The translations under genes were made by a program, and so were the position numbers. Below are positions 11,831 through 22,699 of a DNA stretch of 64,000 nucleotides, in pieces. Each line of letters begins with the position of its first letter. The first letter of the stretch is position 1. The notes beneath the pieces are model-generated. The model searched no databases and was not told the DNA's origin. It saw nothing but the letters and a program-made list of their open reading frames with translations. Origin of the DNA: Gnetum montanum (lineage: Eukaryota > Streptophyta > Gnetopsida > Gnetales > Gnetaceae); the NCBI GenBank assembly GCA_015680685.1, contig MNCI01024352.1:869004-933003 (forward strand). The letters are read 5' to 3'.

Positions 11831-12170
11831 TATAATCGAATATATATATATATATTTTTCGTTTCTTGGGAAAGAAAGTAGTTAACTTGGAACGTGTCAA
11901 GGTTTTAATGCCAACAGTCCTACAATGTCGTGGTGAGCATGCTATATTGTATGGTGCACTCCACATTAAATGGAGAGAGAGAGCGGCAAGTTTCCCATTT
12001 TACCATTATGGCCATAAATAGGGATTAAACCCTGGTAAGCTTGTCATTCTCACCATAAGAGCATAGGGCCCATATTCAGTGCACAAAGCGACTTCGGAGC
12101 TCAAAGAAATTGTGTTAACAGTAAGTAAGGCTATTTTTTGCATCGCAACGAGGAAAATTCTGCAAGCAGG

Positions 12171-12292
12171 ATGATGGCTCCAAAGAAGGAACACATGAAT
12201 TTGGCACTTGTAATGGTCGAGGATGTGAAGAAAACCCTAGGGTGCATGACACAAGCATGCATCGTGGCACGGGTGGACACGTCGTTGACCCG
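12171..12292 (+). CDS. Element A cargo gene exon 1 (small N-terminal exon)
   Basis: The frame starts at ATG ATG GCT and is open for 122 bp to a GT donor at 12293-12294. Unspliced, it would stop at a TAG that overlaps the donor. Element B has an equivalent exon (24238-24356) with the donor also overlapping an in-frame TAG and the same phase (two bases left over). The peptide is short and lysine-rich at its start. I do not recognise it. Equal position, length and phase in the two families are the evidence that it is real. Confidence 0.55.
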
Positions 12293-12835
12293 GTAGGCCA
12301 CCATGCTCCTACTTTTTCGTGATTCTGTTATCGTTTCTTTCTTTTTTATTTTCTACTTTCATTTTGTATCCTAGTTTTAGCCACCTATTTTTTCTATCAT
12401 CACATTGTTTTGGCCTTTACATCACCACTATTGCCATCTTGGCCATGACGAGTGCATAAATGTTACACCATCATTGCATGCAAGGTCGCTTAAACCTCCA
12501 CTACTGCAGTTGTCATAACCACGGGGGTTTGGATAGTTTAAGTTACTTGGCTTTTGAATGACATAATGTAGGACCCTAAGGAGGGTTGGGCCATGCGTGA
12601 TGTGATAGTGTGACACGTGTTCTGTCGGGGCGTATTTTTAATTGCCCTATTAGGTTTAATTGCTCTATTGCTATGCTAGGCTATTTTCGCTGCACTAGCA
12701 CTTTCATGTTCTTACTATGCTATGTGCGGGAAGAGGGTATATTCTATGATATATGCATCGATTGCTAGGTATTGCTACATTGTGTGTGCATTGCACTTAG
12801 ACATGATGCTAACACTTGCTTGTTGTGTTGTAAAG

Positions 12836-12885
12836 GATGGGACTAAGGCTGATTCTGATTATCTTGGAAATTACAGGGGTCCTGT
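12836..12885 (+). pseudogene. Element A cargo gene exon 2, first 50 bp, cut by B LTR insertion
   Basis: After an AG acceptor (12834-12835) the frame encodes LILIILEITGVL, aligning with PILIVLDIVGVL of B and PILIIVELVGIL of O. The frame breaks off at the B LTR (12886) and resumes after the second CCTGT at 14453 in the correct phase. The 50 plus 399 bp equal the length of this exon in B and O to within a few bases. Confidence 0.72.
12881..12885. other. Target site duplication of element B, left copy (CCTGT)
   Basis: CCTGT precedes the LTR at 12886 and follows it again at 14448-14452. Behind the other B LTR the five bases are CCTAT (34517-34521), one transition away. The duplication marks where B entered exon 2 of A's cargo gene. 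Confidence 0.85.
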
Positions 12886-14447
12886 TGTAACAACGGAAAA
12901 TGTCGATAGCTAGAAAATACCAAACAAAAATCCATGCACACAGTCTTAACCACGAATCCGTGTGAGGGCCGTGCTAGAGAAAACAAATCCGCAGTGCCCT
13001 AAATGGTCTTGTCGATCAGACAGGGACTTACTCAATCAGTAAATCGACGAATATTATAGATATTCTGTGGAACAATCTGATTCAATGAATCACAAAAGGA
13101 GAAGAAAACGATGGAGATAAATTGCAATAATGACAACGTTATCACGACAAGGAGAATCGGATTTAAGAAAAATGCGCAATCCCAAGATCTGCGCTTTGAC
13201 CCGAAAACTGAGTATATTGTATACAAAGTTCCAATGGAAAAGCTCCACTTATCTTGTGCGAAGCATACACAAAATAACAAGAAAAATGTTCATCCAGGAG
13301 TACAGAATGGAGTTCGATCTACCTCGTAAGCTAGAGATGGGATGCAAGGAAGGTCAAGCTCTGATGTCTATCGATCAAATGTTTCTGATCAATAAACCTT
13401 GCAAACCACACAAGATGATCTTTCAATCTCTGATATGCTCTTTTGCCTTGGGTAGTCTCTGCTCAAAACCACCAATGATCACCAATGGAGGGAGCTGTAT
13501 TTTCGCCAAAGGACTGATCGCTCCTGCTACCAATGCTCAAGCAAAATGTCTTCTGTCTCTGCTAAAAGATGATGCTGCCAAAAGTTGAAGATGCCAATCC
13601 TTTTTTCTTCATCAACTGGAGTATTTATAAGTTCGACAACATGTGGAGAAGGCACGGCCTTGATGACACATGTTCCAAACCTTGAAAATATAGTTGACTT
13701 GGTAAAATTTATGTTGAAATTGGTCATGTCGCGTCACGTTTTTTGGGAAGGGGGACAAAGTATGTTGTTGACCACTTCCACTAGAGCTGCTTCATGATTA
13801 TGCACAATACACTCATCAGCGTGTTGTGCGTGTGAATAATAGGTGCGTGTCTGGTGAGCTACATTACGCTCGTTCGTGCTACGTCGCATGGCAGAGCATA
13901 ATAAAACATGAAAATAGTTGATTCAAGCTGTTTTACGCTCATTTACACCGCAAAGTGTAATAGAGCGTAAGATGGTCAACTTTACAATGAATTTATGCTT
14001 GCCTAAGCTGTGTAGCGTAATGAGCGTAAATCGACCAATCTGCGAAAAGGAAGAAGTCAATCCGCTGCGTTTCTTTTGACTTTGACTTTGCTTTTCTTGA
14101 AGCTCATTACGCTGCTCTGCATAACAGAGCGTAAACTTGGTCTTGAACAAAAGACTTAGCAGAATATGTGACAAGTCTTAAACTTTAAACTTCGTCAAAA
14201 TTGCTGAAGCAAGTTACTTTCTGCTATTGGGCTACGTTAAACAGAGTTACGTTGAGTGACACTACGCTATGTTGCGTAATGTAGCGTAAAGGAAGAAAAC
14301 ACAGTAAGATTGGAATCTGTAAGGAACTTGGAGACATGATACTGCGCGCCTCTTTTCCCTGCTCCGTCTTCTGGATTTCTGTCTCGAACCTTCACCCGAA
14401 TCATGAATCTTTGCCTGAGGTCGATTCACAATTTCTACGGTGTTTCA
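12886..14447 (-). repeat. Element B LTR (left copy), now standing alone
   Basis: It is 1562 bp long, from TGTAACAACGG to GGTGTTTCA, exactly the length of the copy at 32955-34516. Both flanks are CCTGT and both neighbours are element A sequence, so it looks like a solo LTR. The B body lies further right behind a duplicated A segment. A minus-strand TATAAATA is at 13622-13629. The second half carries many TACGCT/AGCGTA words. Divergence from the right copy is low by eye. Confidence 0.92.
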
Positions 14448-14452
14448 CCTGT

Positions 14453-17400
14453 GTCATGCAAGCAAACATGTGGCCAATGCTCCTCCTCCCCAGCTACGTG
14501 TGGGGGAGTGGGGGGTCTGGTTCAGGAAAAGAGCATAGGAGTTCCTACAATACCTCCTCGAACACTTCAGTGTGATCGTTTGGTCATACCTAGAGGAGGA
14601 GGAGGCGACTACCATAATAGAAGCCATATTGCCAGGGCAAGCTGGGGCATCCTAAGGTTTTTGACAGATAGGGCAATCATGAGCAGGTAGGGAGAAGGAT
14701 CTAGTGAATGCCCCACAGGGTTAAGGCATTTGGCCTAGATCTAGGATATGCCTGAGTATAGATACTATCATCATTACAACACATTATTTATTATATGTTA
14801 TATAGCAACATGCTTTCAAAACCCTCCAGGAACTATCTACTATGCTGGTGGGTGAGTTTTGCAACTTTGTTCCACTGTGTTGTGCAACACTTGCCATATT
14901 GGCCAGATGCTAATAGTATATTTTTTTTGTTGCTACCAGGTGCTACATCAACAAGGATAGGGTTCATGACCAACCGAGCCTATTGACTATAGCACGAATA
15001 GTCCTACAGGAGTTCTCTTTTGCTGAGAACCTCTGTGCAGGTGTGATTAGTCAATGCAGGAGTGAATACTGCACCTACCCACACCTATGCCCCATTCCCT
15101 ACGATTAGTGCAAGGGGTTTGGTTGGCTGGATGAGGAGTGGGCAGAACCCTTCAAACCAATCATGGTTGAACAAGTTCTAGTTAGTCTTCCACCATTCCC
15201 ATTACTGTACAGACGCGGTAGGCTAAGTAGTAAGTGTTGCATGCTTAAGTGTCTTTGCAATCTTTTGATTTTCTACATTTTTATGCTAAATGTTTTTGCG
15301 AAAACTATTATAGCGGTGGAAAAGCCCCAGGAGGTGACAGTGGTAACCGTTGATACATAGGGGGCAAACATCTACTTCAAGTATAGAGAAGTATATGCAA
15401 GCCAACGTTGGATAAATGGTGTGGCTTCAAACCCCTTAGTCTAGAACATCTAAAAGGCTGGGCTTATGGATCTATTCCTAGCCCCGAATCTGAGCGTTCC
15501 TGCTACTGAGATGCTTTCCTTGGTCATCTCCTTTTCTAACAAGGCGGGCCACTTTCGCATGCGCATACAGGGTGTATGGATGGTCATTGAAATCAATGAC
15601 CAGCTATTTGCAGACCTATTCGGTGTCCCCACCGATGGCTTTCCTATAGGGTCAAAGGGCAAGAAGGAGATGACCCTTCAGAAGAAGGACATTCAGGAGT
15701 GGTTAGGGATTTCCAAAGAGTGGAAGGGGCTCCCCATGGAGAAGCTCAAAGAAGGACCTGCCAAGGAGATTTATCCTATCTTCTGCGCTCAAACATTCCC
15801 CCAGCAGCTTATGCAAGGGAAGGTCCTGGGGATTGAGCAGGCCTGGATAATACATGAGGTAATGGAAGAGGGGGCCCACTACAATTGGGCCAAGTTTCTA
15901 TGTAAAGGCTTGTAGACCAAAATCTTGGGACTCGATAAGAAATCGGAGTCCCGTTCCAATATACATTATGCCTTTTACATAGCTTGTTTGAGGCATTTCG
16001 TGGAGTTTCTGGTGGTTCATGAGAATGGAGCCTAGGTCATGCAAAATCGCAACTATATTTCTAGACTGTGGATCCGCTACATCCTCCAGACCATCCAAGG
16101 CCAAGATCCCATAGAAATAATTGGGGAGTCACTCTCTGTCACAACTAAGGATCGGGTGGCCTGCAACTTTCATGGCCCACAAAGCGTAGGGGAGACACCC
16201 CCTGTTGTAGCCGGTAGCATGTCATGGGGGGAACATCTCATAGTCAAGACTTTGCCCAAAATGTTGCAGTGGAAGAGGCCTCCTCCAGCTAAGGAAACCC
16301 TTCGTAGGGAGGAAGAGGAGGGGTCGCAGCTGCAGCTTAAGCTACAAAGGACACAAACCCCCATTGGTAAACGCTTTTTTTAATGCCTACCTTGTTATTG
16401 TCTAGCACACTATGCTACGCTAGGTGACGTAGCATAGTGTAGCATCTGTTTTAAGCTAACATGTTTCTTGACTGGTAAAGGAAGAAGAAGAAGAAGAACA
16501 AGGCAATGAAGAGGTGTCGGCCCCTAAGATGGAGGCGATGAATAAAGACACAGAGGTCCTAGTCTCGGAAGAAAGGGCCCTATTCAAGAAGTGAAAAACC
16601 CCTATTGCTAAGGTAGGGGCTCTTGTTATTAGGGAGAATCCTCCTACTAACGAAGAGTAGTCTCCCTTCAATAAAAAAGATGCTGGTCTCCTAAAAGGGA
16701 AGGCACCAATGCATGAAGAAGAGGCTTGTACAGACTTGGCAGGGACCTCTGCCAAGGCTACCACCATCGTCTTGCATCAGCAAGAAGGAAGACTGCAATC
16801 GGACGCTGGTGAGTTTGGAAATGTGTTTGCCTTGTCCTAGTCCATTTTGGCCATTTTTGTTATGTATAGTTATGTAACAGGTGCTATTGTTGATGCTGTA
16901 GGACCTCCTCCGACTCATGCGGAATCATGAGCCAAAATCCCTGATAAGTTTGCGTACCTGCAAGGAATCATCGATGACATGATCAGCCACCTTTAGCAGG
17001 TGGACCCTGACGTGGGTAAGTAGTAGTGTTAGGTGCTCTCATGTTGCTATGCTAGAGTTTCTTAAGTTTCCTAATCTTGCTATGCTAACACGATTGCTAC
17101 GCTCTTTGTGTCATGGTAGCCTCCTGACTTAAATGGGACACGACACGACCTTTGAAAGTCGGTGCCATGCCTACATTCTCCCCTGACGTGACCGAGGTGT
17201 CTTGTCACACGTACGATGAGGCTTGCAAATTCACTTTGCACTTGGCGTGCTCCTTGTGGGAGTATAAGCAGGTCAACAAGGACCTGTGGAAATGGGTCCA
17301 AAAAGCTAAGCAAAGGGAGGCTGACCTGAGCACCGAGGTGGAGGATCTCAAGTTGAAGAATGAGTTCCTCATAGCCCATGACACTAATAATGAGGACCGG

Positions 17401-18127
17401 CACACAGCTATAATAGATTATGCCAGGTTTTGGACAGTTACGCGTTAGAATGTTGAAGCCACCCACAAAATAATAGAACAATGGATGAAAATGGACTTGC
17501 TAGCCTAGAAATGTCAAGATTTGAAATATTTCAGCACCAAGGTTTATGAATGGGGGCAGTCCTAGAAAAACCACAAACATATGTATAAACTGGAAAATTC
17601 CACCCATCGTAAATTGTACAGGGATGCTGCTGTGGAGGCGTTTGCGTATGAAGCATTCGTAAATGCCATTGATGCTTCTGAGGCCTACACCAAGTTCAAA
17701 GAGTAGGTAAAGGATGCAAAATCTCTTGACCTAAAAGTGGACCTTCCCACAAGAGAGACCACAACTATCTCCTTTTCTCTGGAACCACCAAGGTGGACAA
17801 CCATCAAAAGGGAGAGAGCTGCTGTGGACACTGAAACAAGCAATAGGTGTTGGATGGACATCATGGTAGAAGAGGTCTGGCATTGCCTCGAGCTCGGTTT
17901 AGATCAGATACCCTTCAAGACAGAGGCAGATCCTTCTTAGGTTAGTTGCTTTCTACTATATTAATGCCTATGCTCTATTGTAGTTTGCGTGTGTTGCTTT
18001 AGCTGACTACTTCATTCCTACGATGCAGGCTCCAAATGAGGGCATAGGACCCATGGAGGGAGGGAATGAAGAATTGGTAGAGGAAAATGTGGGGAAAGCG
18101 ATGCAAAAGACGATGATGCAGAAATGA
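14453..18127 (+). pseudogene. Element A antisense cargo gene, exons 2-8 (left copy)
   Basis: Predicted exons are 14453-14851 (rest of the FCP1-like domain), 14940-15217, 15314-16366 (unknown domain), 16481-16808 (Glu/Lys-rich), 16902-17015, 17120-17940 (coiled coil) and 18029-18127 (tail). All but the last are followed by a GT donor and preceded by AG. Visible motifs are EFLQYLLEHFSV with VWSYL, NPPGTIYYAGG, FADLFGVPTDGFPI, AHYNWAKFL and SLWEYKQVNKDLWKWV. In-frame stops are mostly TAG, as at 14736, 14742, 15913 and 17506. A one-base loss in the last exon shortens the acidic tail relative to the right copy. Function unknown. Confidence 0.68.
16407..16440. repeat. Perfect 12-bp inverted repeat in cargo intron 4 (left A copy)
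   Basis: ACACTATGCTAC at 16407-16418 is mirrored by GTAGCATAGTGT at 16429-16440 around a 10-base loop. The right copy near 36560-36595 has changed several bases but still pairs (ATGCTACGCTA with TAGCGTAGCAT). The words are the same as those enriched in the LTRs. Confidence 0.7.
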
Positions 18128-18334
18128 ATGGCGAAAATGGTGCAAACAGGGACAACCCATGACAGCATGGGATTTTTTTTTGAATTTTGAAATTTTATAA
18201 CGATTTTTGCAAACATTGTCTAAAAGGAAAAAGTTTTGAATAAAGAAGAGAATTTTGGAAAAGAAATTGATTCTTTATTAACTTTTTCATTGTCTACACG
18301 TTACGTTTTGTGTAAAATGTTCATGCTTTCATGT

Positions 18335-18445
18335 GCTAGTTTTAGGCCATTTCGAGTCATTGCTAGTTTTAGGCCATTTCAGACCATTGCTAGTTTTAGG
18401 CCATTTTGGGCCAATGCTAGTTTTAAGCCATTTCAGGCCATTGTG
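18335..18445. repeat. Dyad tandem repeats between A cargo gene and protease (left copy)
   Basis: Four units of GCTAGTTTTAGGCCATTT type lie about 27 bp apart. The core GCC-N6-GGC replaces the GTC-N6-GAC of the arrays on the other side of the gene. The right copy has the same four units at 38486-38596. Confidence 0.85.
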
Positions 18446-18838
18446 TAGGCATGCCAAAAGGGTGGTATGTTAACAAAGAAAAAAGTGGTGAATGTACAAG
18501 GGATGGAAACTGGCAGGAAGCAGTGAGGTTGCTATGCTATGCATAGCTGCTTCTTCACCCAGCATGGGTTTGTAAGGCTGAGGTGCTTTTTCAGGGCCTT
18601 CGTTTGCATTTTTGTCCCCTGCTTGGAAGGGCAACTCAGCCCACACGCTTTCATTTTGGTAACTGGCTTGCTGAGCCGATTCCCCCATTGGATAGTTAAT
18701 TTTTGTGTAAGTAGACGCTTCATTCTCAAAGGTTACGACCTCCGAGCCCTACTCCATGTCTATGTTGTTGATTGCCTGCACTGCTACTTCGTCACTACGT
18801 ATCACCACCTCCCTTTCTACGTATGGTAGGTGGATTTC

Positions 18839-19435
18839 CTAGTGAATGGATGAAGAGACAGCCTTAAGTTTTGCCAACCATGATCTCCCCAAGATCAGGT
18901 TAAACCTAGGCATTTCCTCGATCACGATGAACATTGCGTTTATGAGGAACTGGTCCCCTGTCACGAAGTTTATGTAGACTGTGCCCTTCACCAGGACACG
19001 TGCCCCATTGAAAGACCTTAGGCATGATGTCATTGTTGGCTTGATCTGGTTGACCAAGCCCAACTTGTCCATAATAGGGAAGGGGATGACATTCATGGCA
19101 GCCCCATCATCAACGTGTACACTTCGGATTTGATTTTGGTCGATCTGAATTGTGATAAAAAGGGGTGCTGTAGTTACTTGACCCCTTTCGAGATCTTCCC
19201 TAATGAAGTCATCACAGAAAGTGAGTTTAGATGTCTCTGGCTCTACGGGTGTAGAGGGAAGCATGACTGAGTGGATCGCTTCTTCTTCCACTAGCATGTC
19301 TTCGTTGACTGGAATCGCTATCCACATGCAGATCAGAGCCTCGCAGTGTGGGACATATGTCATGATTAGGTCATACAAGCTCAGTGTAGTATTGTTTTGT
19401 TTTAGAGCTTGTTTGACTTGAGTGAAGGCATCCAA
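18839..19435 (-). pseudogene. Element A aspartic protease (left, duplicated copy)
   Basis: The frame is open for 198 codons and contains RSVHVDDGAAMNVIPFPI, where DDGA stands at the active-site position D-T/S-G-A, and FNLILGRSWLAKL, the ILG-W signature near the C-terminal half. Plant Ty3/gypsy proteases of this type often vary at the second residue. The frame can be followed, with stops, to about 18470. This copy belongs to the duplicated segment. The original is at 38997-39536. Confidence 0.8.
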
Positions 19436-19518
19436 GAGGTCTTGGCCACCCCCCTTTTTAACGCTTTCCTCCTCTTCTATTCATCCTAGAAGACAGATTT
19501 CCCAAGGAGGGGTGACTT

Positions 19519-19521
19519 CCT
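19519..19521. other. Rearrangement junction: A gag/protease joined to B 3' region
   Basis: Similarity to 32955-39677 ends here in mid-sequence after GGTGACTTC. No TG or CA element end and no target duplication is present, so this is a recombination or end-joining joint. B's own 3' LTR and polypurine tract are missing. Confidence 0.8.
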
Positions 19522-19854
19522 CCTCGATTGGTTACATAAGGAACCAACTAGGTGAATATGTAAAGCCAGAGCCTGATAGCGATGATGAGCGGAGATCCCC
19601 AAGGTCGTTTTTGATGAGAATTGCCTTGGGGCTCAACTCGGCGAAACTAAACTCTTAGAGGTGCCACTGCTGCAGTGGGGGCCGTGACGGCATCTCCGAG
19701 GGGTCAGTAGTATGCCTTTCAGCACATCTAAGGAATCAGCAGAATGCCTGTGAGGTCGTGATGCTGGGACTGTCCCAACATCCCACACCATTTTTTTTGT
19801 AGCCGCATGGAGACGATTACGCTCACTTGATTTGCATGATGGCAGCCTGTAAGT
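19521..19854. other. Element B 3' non-coding stretch, nothing recognised
   Basis: About 330 bp lie between the junction and the repeat array. A minus-strand frame of 243 codons (20364-19633) crosses this stretch and the array. Its translation is mostly the repeat unit read through, and element A has no such open frame, so I do not call it a gene. Confidence 0.45.
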
Positions 19855-20350
19855 CCCAGTTCTAAGTCTTGGTAGACTGTCGTTGCTGGTTTTAAGTCTC
19901 AGCAGACCATGGTCCCAGTTTAAAGTCTGGGCGGACTGAAAAATGCTAGTTTTACGTCGTAGCGGATGGTGGTAGGGCTGATTTATGGTCACAGCAGACT
20001 GTGCTGTGGATGTCAGTTTCGTGTCATGACCCAGGGACAAATCTATGCTAGTTTTACATCTCAGCAGATGGACACTCACCTGTCCCAATTTTATGTCTTG
20101 GCAGACAGCCGGTGCTAGTTTAGCGTCGTGGTGGACGCGTACAGGAAATGCCAGTTTCACGTCGTGGCAGACCTGTACAATATTGCCAGTTTTACTTCGT
20201 AGCGGACTGTCACAACTTGCTAGTTTTACGTCATGGCAGACGATTGTTGCCAGTTTAGCGTCGTGGCGGACGCGTGAAGGGAATTCCAGTTTTACGTCAT
20301 AGAGGACGATTGTTGCCAGTTTAGCATCGTAGCAAACGAATGTTGCCATA
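19855..20350. repeat. Dyad tandem-repeat array behind B integrase, about 15 units
   Basis: Units of about 30-36 bp share TGCYAGTTTTAC followed by GTC-N6-GAC, for example GTCGTAGCGGAC, GTCATGGCAGAC and GTCTTGGCAGAC. The spacers between cores vary in length and sequence. Element A has a shorter array at the same place (7665-7866). Confidence 0.88.
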
Positions 20351-20387
20351 CCTAATGTTAACACTGGATATGAAGCTAAATATAGTA

Positions 20388-21560
20388 CTACTTCAGATAT
20401 ATATGATTCACGGGATTCGGTAACTCGTTGCCATTGATATCTACTAGCTTGAATGCACCATTGTCATATACATCAGCTACCAAGAAAGGGCCCTCCCAGT
20501 TTGTAGAGAATTTGCCTACTGGTTTGCGAATGGCCTTGAGAACCAAATCTTCCTTCTTGATAAGACGTTGTTGAAGATTGTGACGGTGCTTTTGCCTCTG
20601 CTTATCTTGATACTTTTCGATGGTATCAAGCATCTATATTCACTTCTCCTCTACTGAATCCAAATCCATGATTCGAGACTCGGTGTGTTGAGCCTCATTT
20701 ATAATCATGGAGAGGACCATCTGCAGAGAAGGAACTTGTAATTTGAGGGGCATCACCGCCTCAGATCCATAGACTAGGTTATAGGGCGTACTGTCTGTAG
20801 CTGTTTTGCATGTGGTACGATACGTCCATAGCACATAAAGGATCTTTTCATGCCACCGTCTCTTGTTGCTGTTGAGCATTTTCTTGAGTAAATTGATAAT
20901 GACTTTATTTGTTGCTTCAGCTTGACCATTCGCTTGCAGGTAGTAAGGCGAGGAAAAAGATTGTTTGATGCCAAGATTGTCACAAAAAGATTTGGTTTCC
21001 AGACAACTAAACTATGTCCCATTGTCGGTCACGATATTCATTGGGAGGCTAAATCTGGTTACAATATTTTCCAAGATGAAATGACAGACTTGTTGAGATG
21101 TAATCTTCCGTAAAGGGATGACTTCCACCCACTTCGTGAAGTACTCAGTACCTGTGATGATGAAGCTATGCCCTGCGGAAGACTTTGGTGTGATGGGTCC
21201 TATGATGTCTAGTCCCCATCATTGGAAGGGCCATGTGATCTGGGTCGTATGTAGTTCTGTAGGCGACACGTGTATGAGGTTCGCGTAACGTTGACACATG
21301 TCGCACATTTTGACCTTTGTAAGACAATCTTTTTCCATGTATGGCCAATAATACCCTAAGTGATGGATTTTAGAGGCCATAGCTCGTGGCGCTACGTGTC
21401 CTCCACATAATCCCTCATGGACCTCACCTACAATGCGTTGTGCCTGGTCTTTGTTGATGCAAGTAAGAAGTACCCCATCAAAAGAGCATCTACAGAGGGT
21501 ACTGTCTCCGATGATGATGTACTGCCTAGCTCATTTGCGAATAGTGTCTTTCTATGCGTG
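20388..21560 (-). pseudogene. Element B integrase, degenerate
   Basis: On the minus strand HEGLCGGH and CDMCQRY form the HHCC zinc-binding motif. LDIIGPI, IVTDNGT and QANGQAEATNK carry the D, D and E of the catalytic core. The C-terminal section ends FSTNWEGPFLV and NHIYLK at 20388. In-frame stops occur, for instance after DNGT where A keeps a glutamine codon. It follows the second RNase H directly, as in a continuous polyprotein. Confidence 0.86.
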
Positions 21561-22560
21561 TGTTAACTCGTGTGGTGGTTCGCCATGCAAGAGGTAAGTT
21601 TTAATGTGGTTGTACCACTCTGGCGTTCTATCCCCGAGCAGTGAAGATATTTGTGCCGCCTGAATGATAGGACCAGTACAATCTGTTATTCATGCAGGAC
21701 AGGTGTCGAATAGGTGCAATGACACGTTTAAGCCTAATGTAGCCAGTGCATTGGCGAGTGTGTTATTGTTTCGGGGCATATGTTGGACATCGATGGTTGT
21801 GAACTGCTTCAGAAGATCTTTAGCCATATCGCAGTAGGGCTATAAATGTGCAGCCTTGCAGGCATAGACTCTTGTGATTTGATTTATAATAAGTATCGAA
21901 TCATCCCTAATTGCTAGGTGTCAAACATCAAGCTCTCTGGCAGTTAATAATCCCCTGAGGAGCCCCTTGTACTCTGCCACATTGTTCGTACAGGGAAAGG
22001 TCAAGCGGTAAGCATGAAGATGTACATCCTCAGGTGATAGCATAATGACTGTAGCGGCACTGCTGCCTCTAACAGTTGAAGCTCTATCAAAATATAACGT
22101 TGCTTTGGGGCCTGTTAAAATAGGGCTTAAACTATGTACATGTTCATCTGGAAATTCAGGCTCTATGGTTGCTTGACTGTCAATAGGTGATGTTATTAAT
22201 TGGTCAGCTATCGCTTGGCCTTTTGTAGAAGATTGACCAATGTAATGCAGATCGAATTCTTCCGTGATAGCTTTCCAATGAGGTATTTTGCTACTTTCGT
22301 ATAGATTATGCATAATGGCCCTAAGGATGTTATTTCTAAAGATAATGTTGACCTGGCTACGGAAGAGATAGTGCCTACATTTCTTTAGCGTAAATACTAA
22401 CGCTAGGCAATTACGCTCTACTTCATTGTACCTTGTTTTGTATGCACATAGGGCATGACTCAAGTAGTAGATGGGTACTTATGACCCATTGCTTCTCTTC
22501 TGATAGAGTAATGAAGCTAAGGCTACGTTCGAGGTCGCAAGGTAAATGTAGAACGGCTAA
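21561..22560 (-). pseudogene. Element B dual RNase H region (gRNH plus aRNH)
   Basis: The first module includes YNEVERNCLALVFTLKKC and RHYLF (frame from 22463). The second reads LYFDRAS, NNVAEYKGLLRGLL and, past a stop, RDDSILI and NALATLG. In A the first motif is FDGAS. Two successive RNase H modules before integrase mark the plant Tat lineage of Ty3/gypsy. The frame is broken after 21921. Confidence 0.82.
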
Positions 22561-22699
22561 TCCCTTTGTGGCAGGAATACCATTGGCAAGTGTTGAAGTT
22601 CCTGTTTTAGGCTATCAAACGCACGCTGGTAATCGTCTGTCCACTTGAAATTAACACCTTTCTTAAGGAGATGCTGCATAGGGTGTAGTTTATTTGTTA

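Larger units (their letters stand above)
12886..19520. repeat. Segmental duplication, left copy (B LTR plus part of A)
   Basis: The sequence matches 32955-39677 continuously, through the B LTR, A's cargo exons 2-8, the dyad repeats and A's protease. The match stops abruptly at GGGTGACTTC (19519 on the left, 39677 on the right). To the right of the break the left copy continues with element B 3' sequence, while the right copy continues with A gag. This is a duplication of A and B sequence rather than two separate insertions. Confidence 0.88.

Noticed and set aside
13130-13588. 152-codon plus-strand frame, with a partner at 33286-33657
   Set aside because: Both lie wholly inside the B LTRs and have no domain-like content. 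They are chance frames in a non-coding LTR.
12886-14447. Interpretation as a simple solo LTR made by LTR-LTR recombination
   Set aside because: CCTGT on both sides would fit, but the following 5 kb of A and the LTR are duplicated beside B's body, so a copying repair event explains more.
14336-14690. Overlapping plus-strand frames at the LTR/exon border
   Set aside because: They begin inside the B LTR and are out of phase with exon 2, whose frame is shown by homology to B and O.
19855-20350. Regularly spaced repeats resembling a CRISPR array
   Set aside because: Units are degenerate, their spacing is uneven, there are no cas genes, and the context is a plant retrotransposon.
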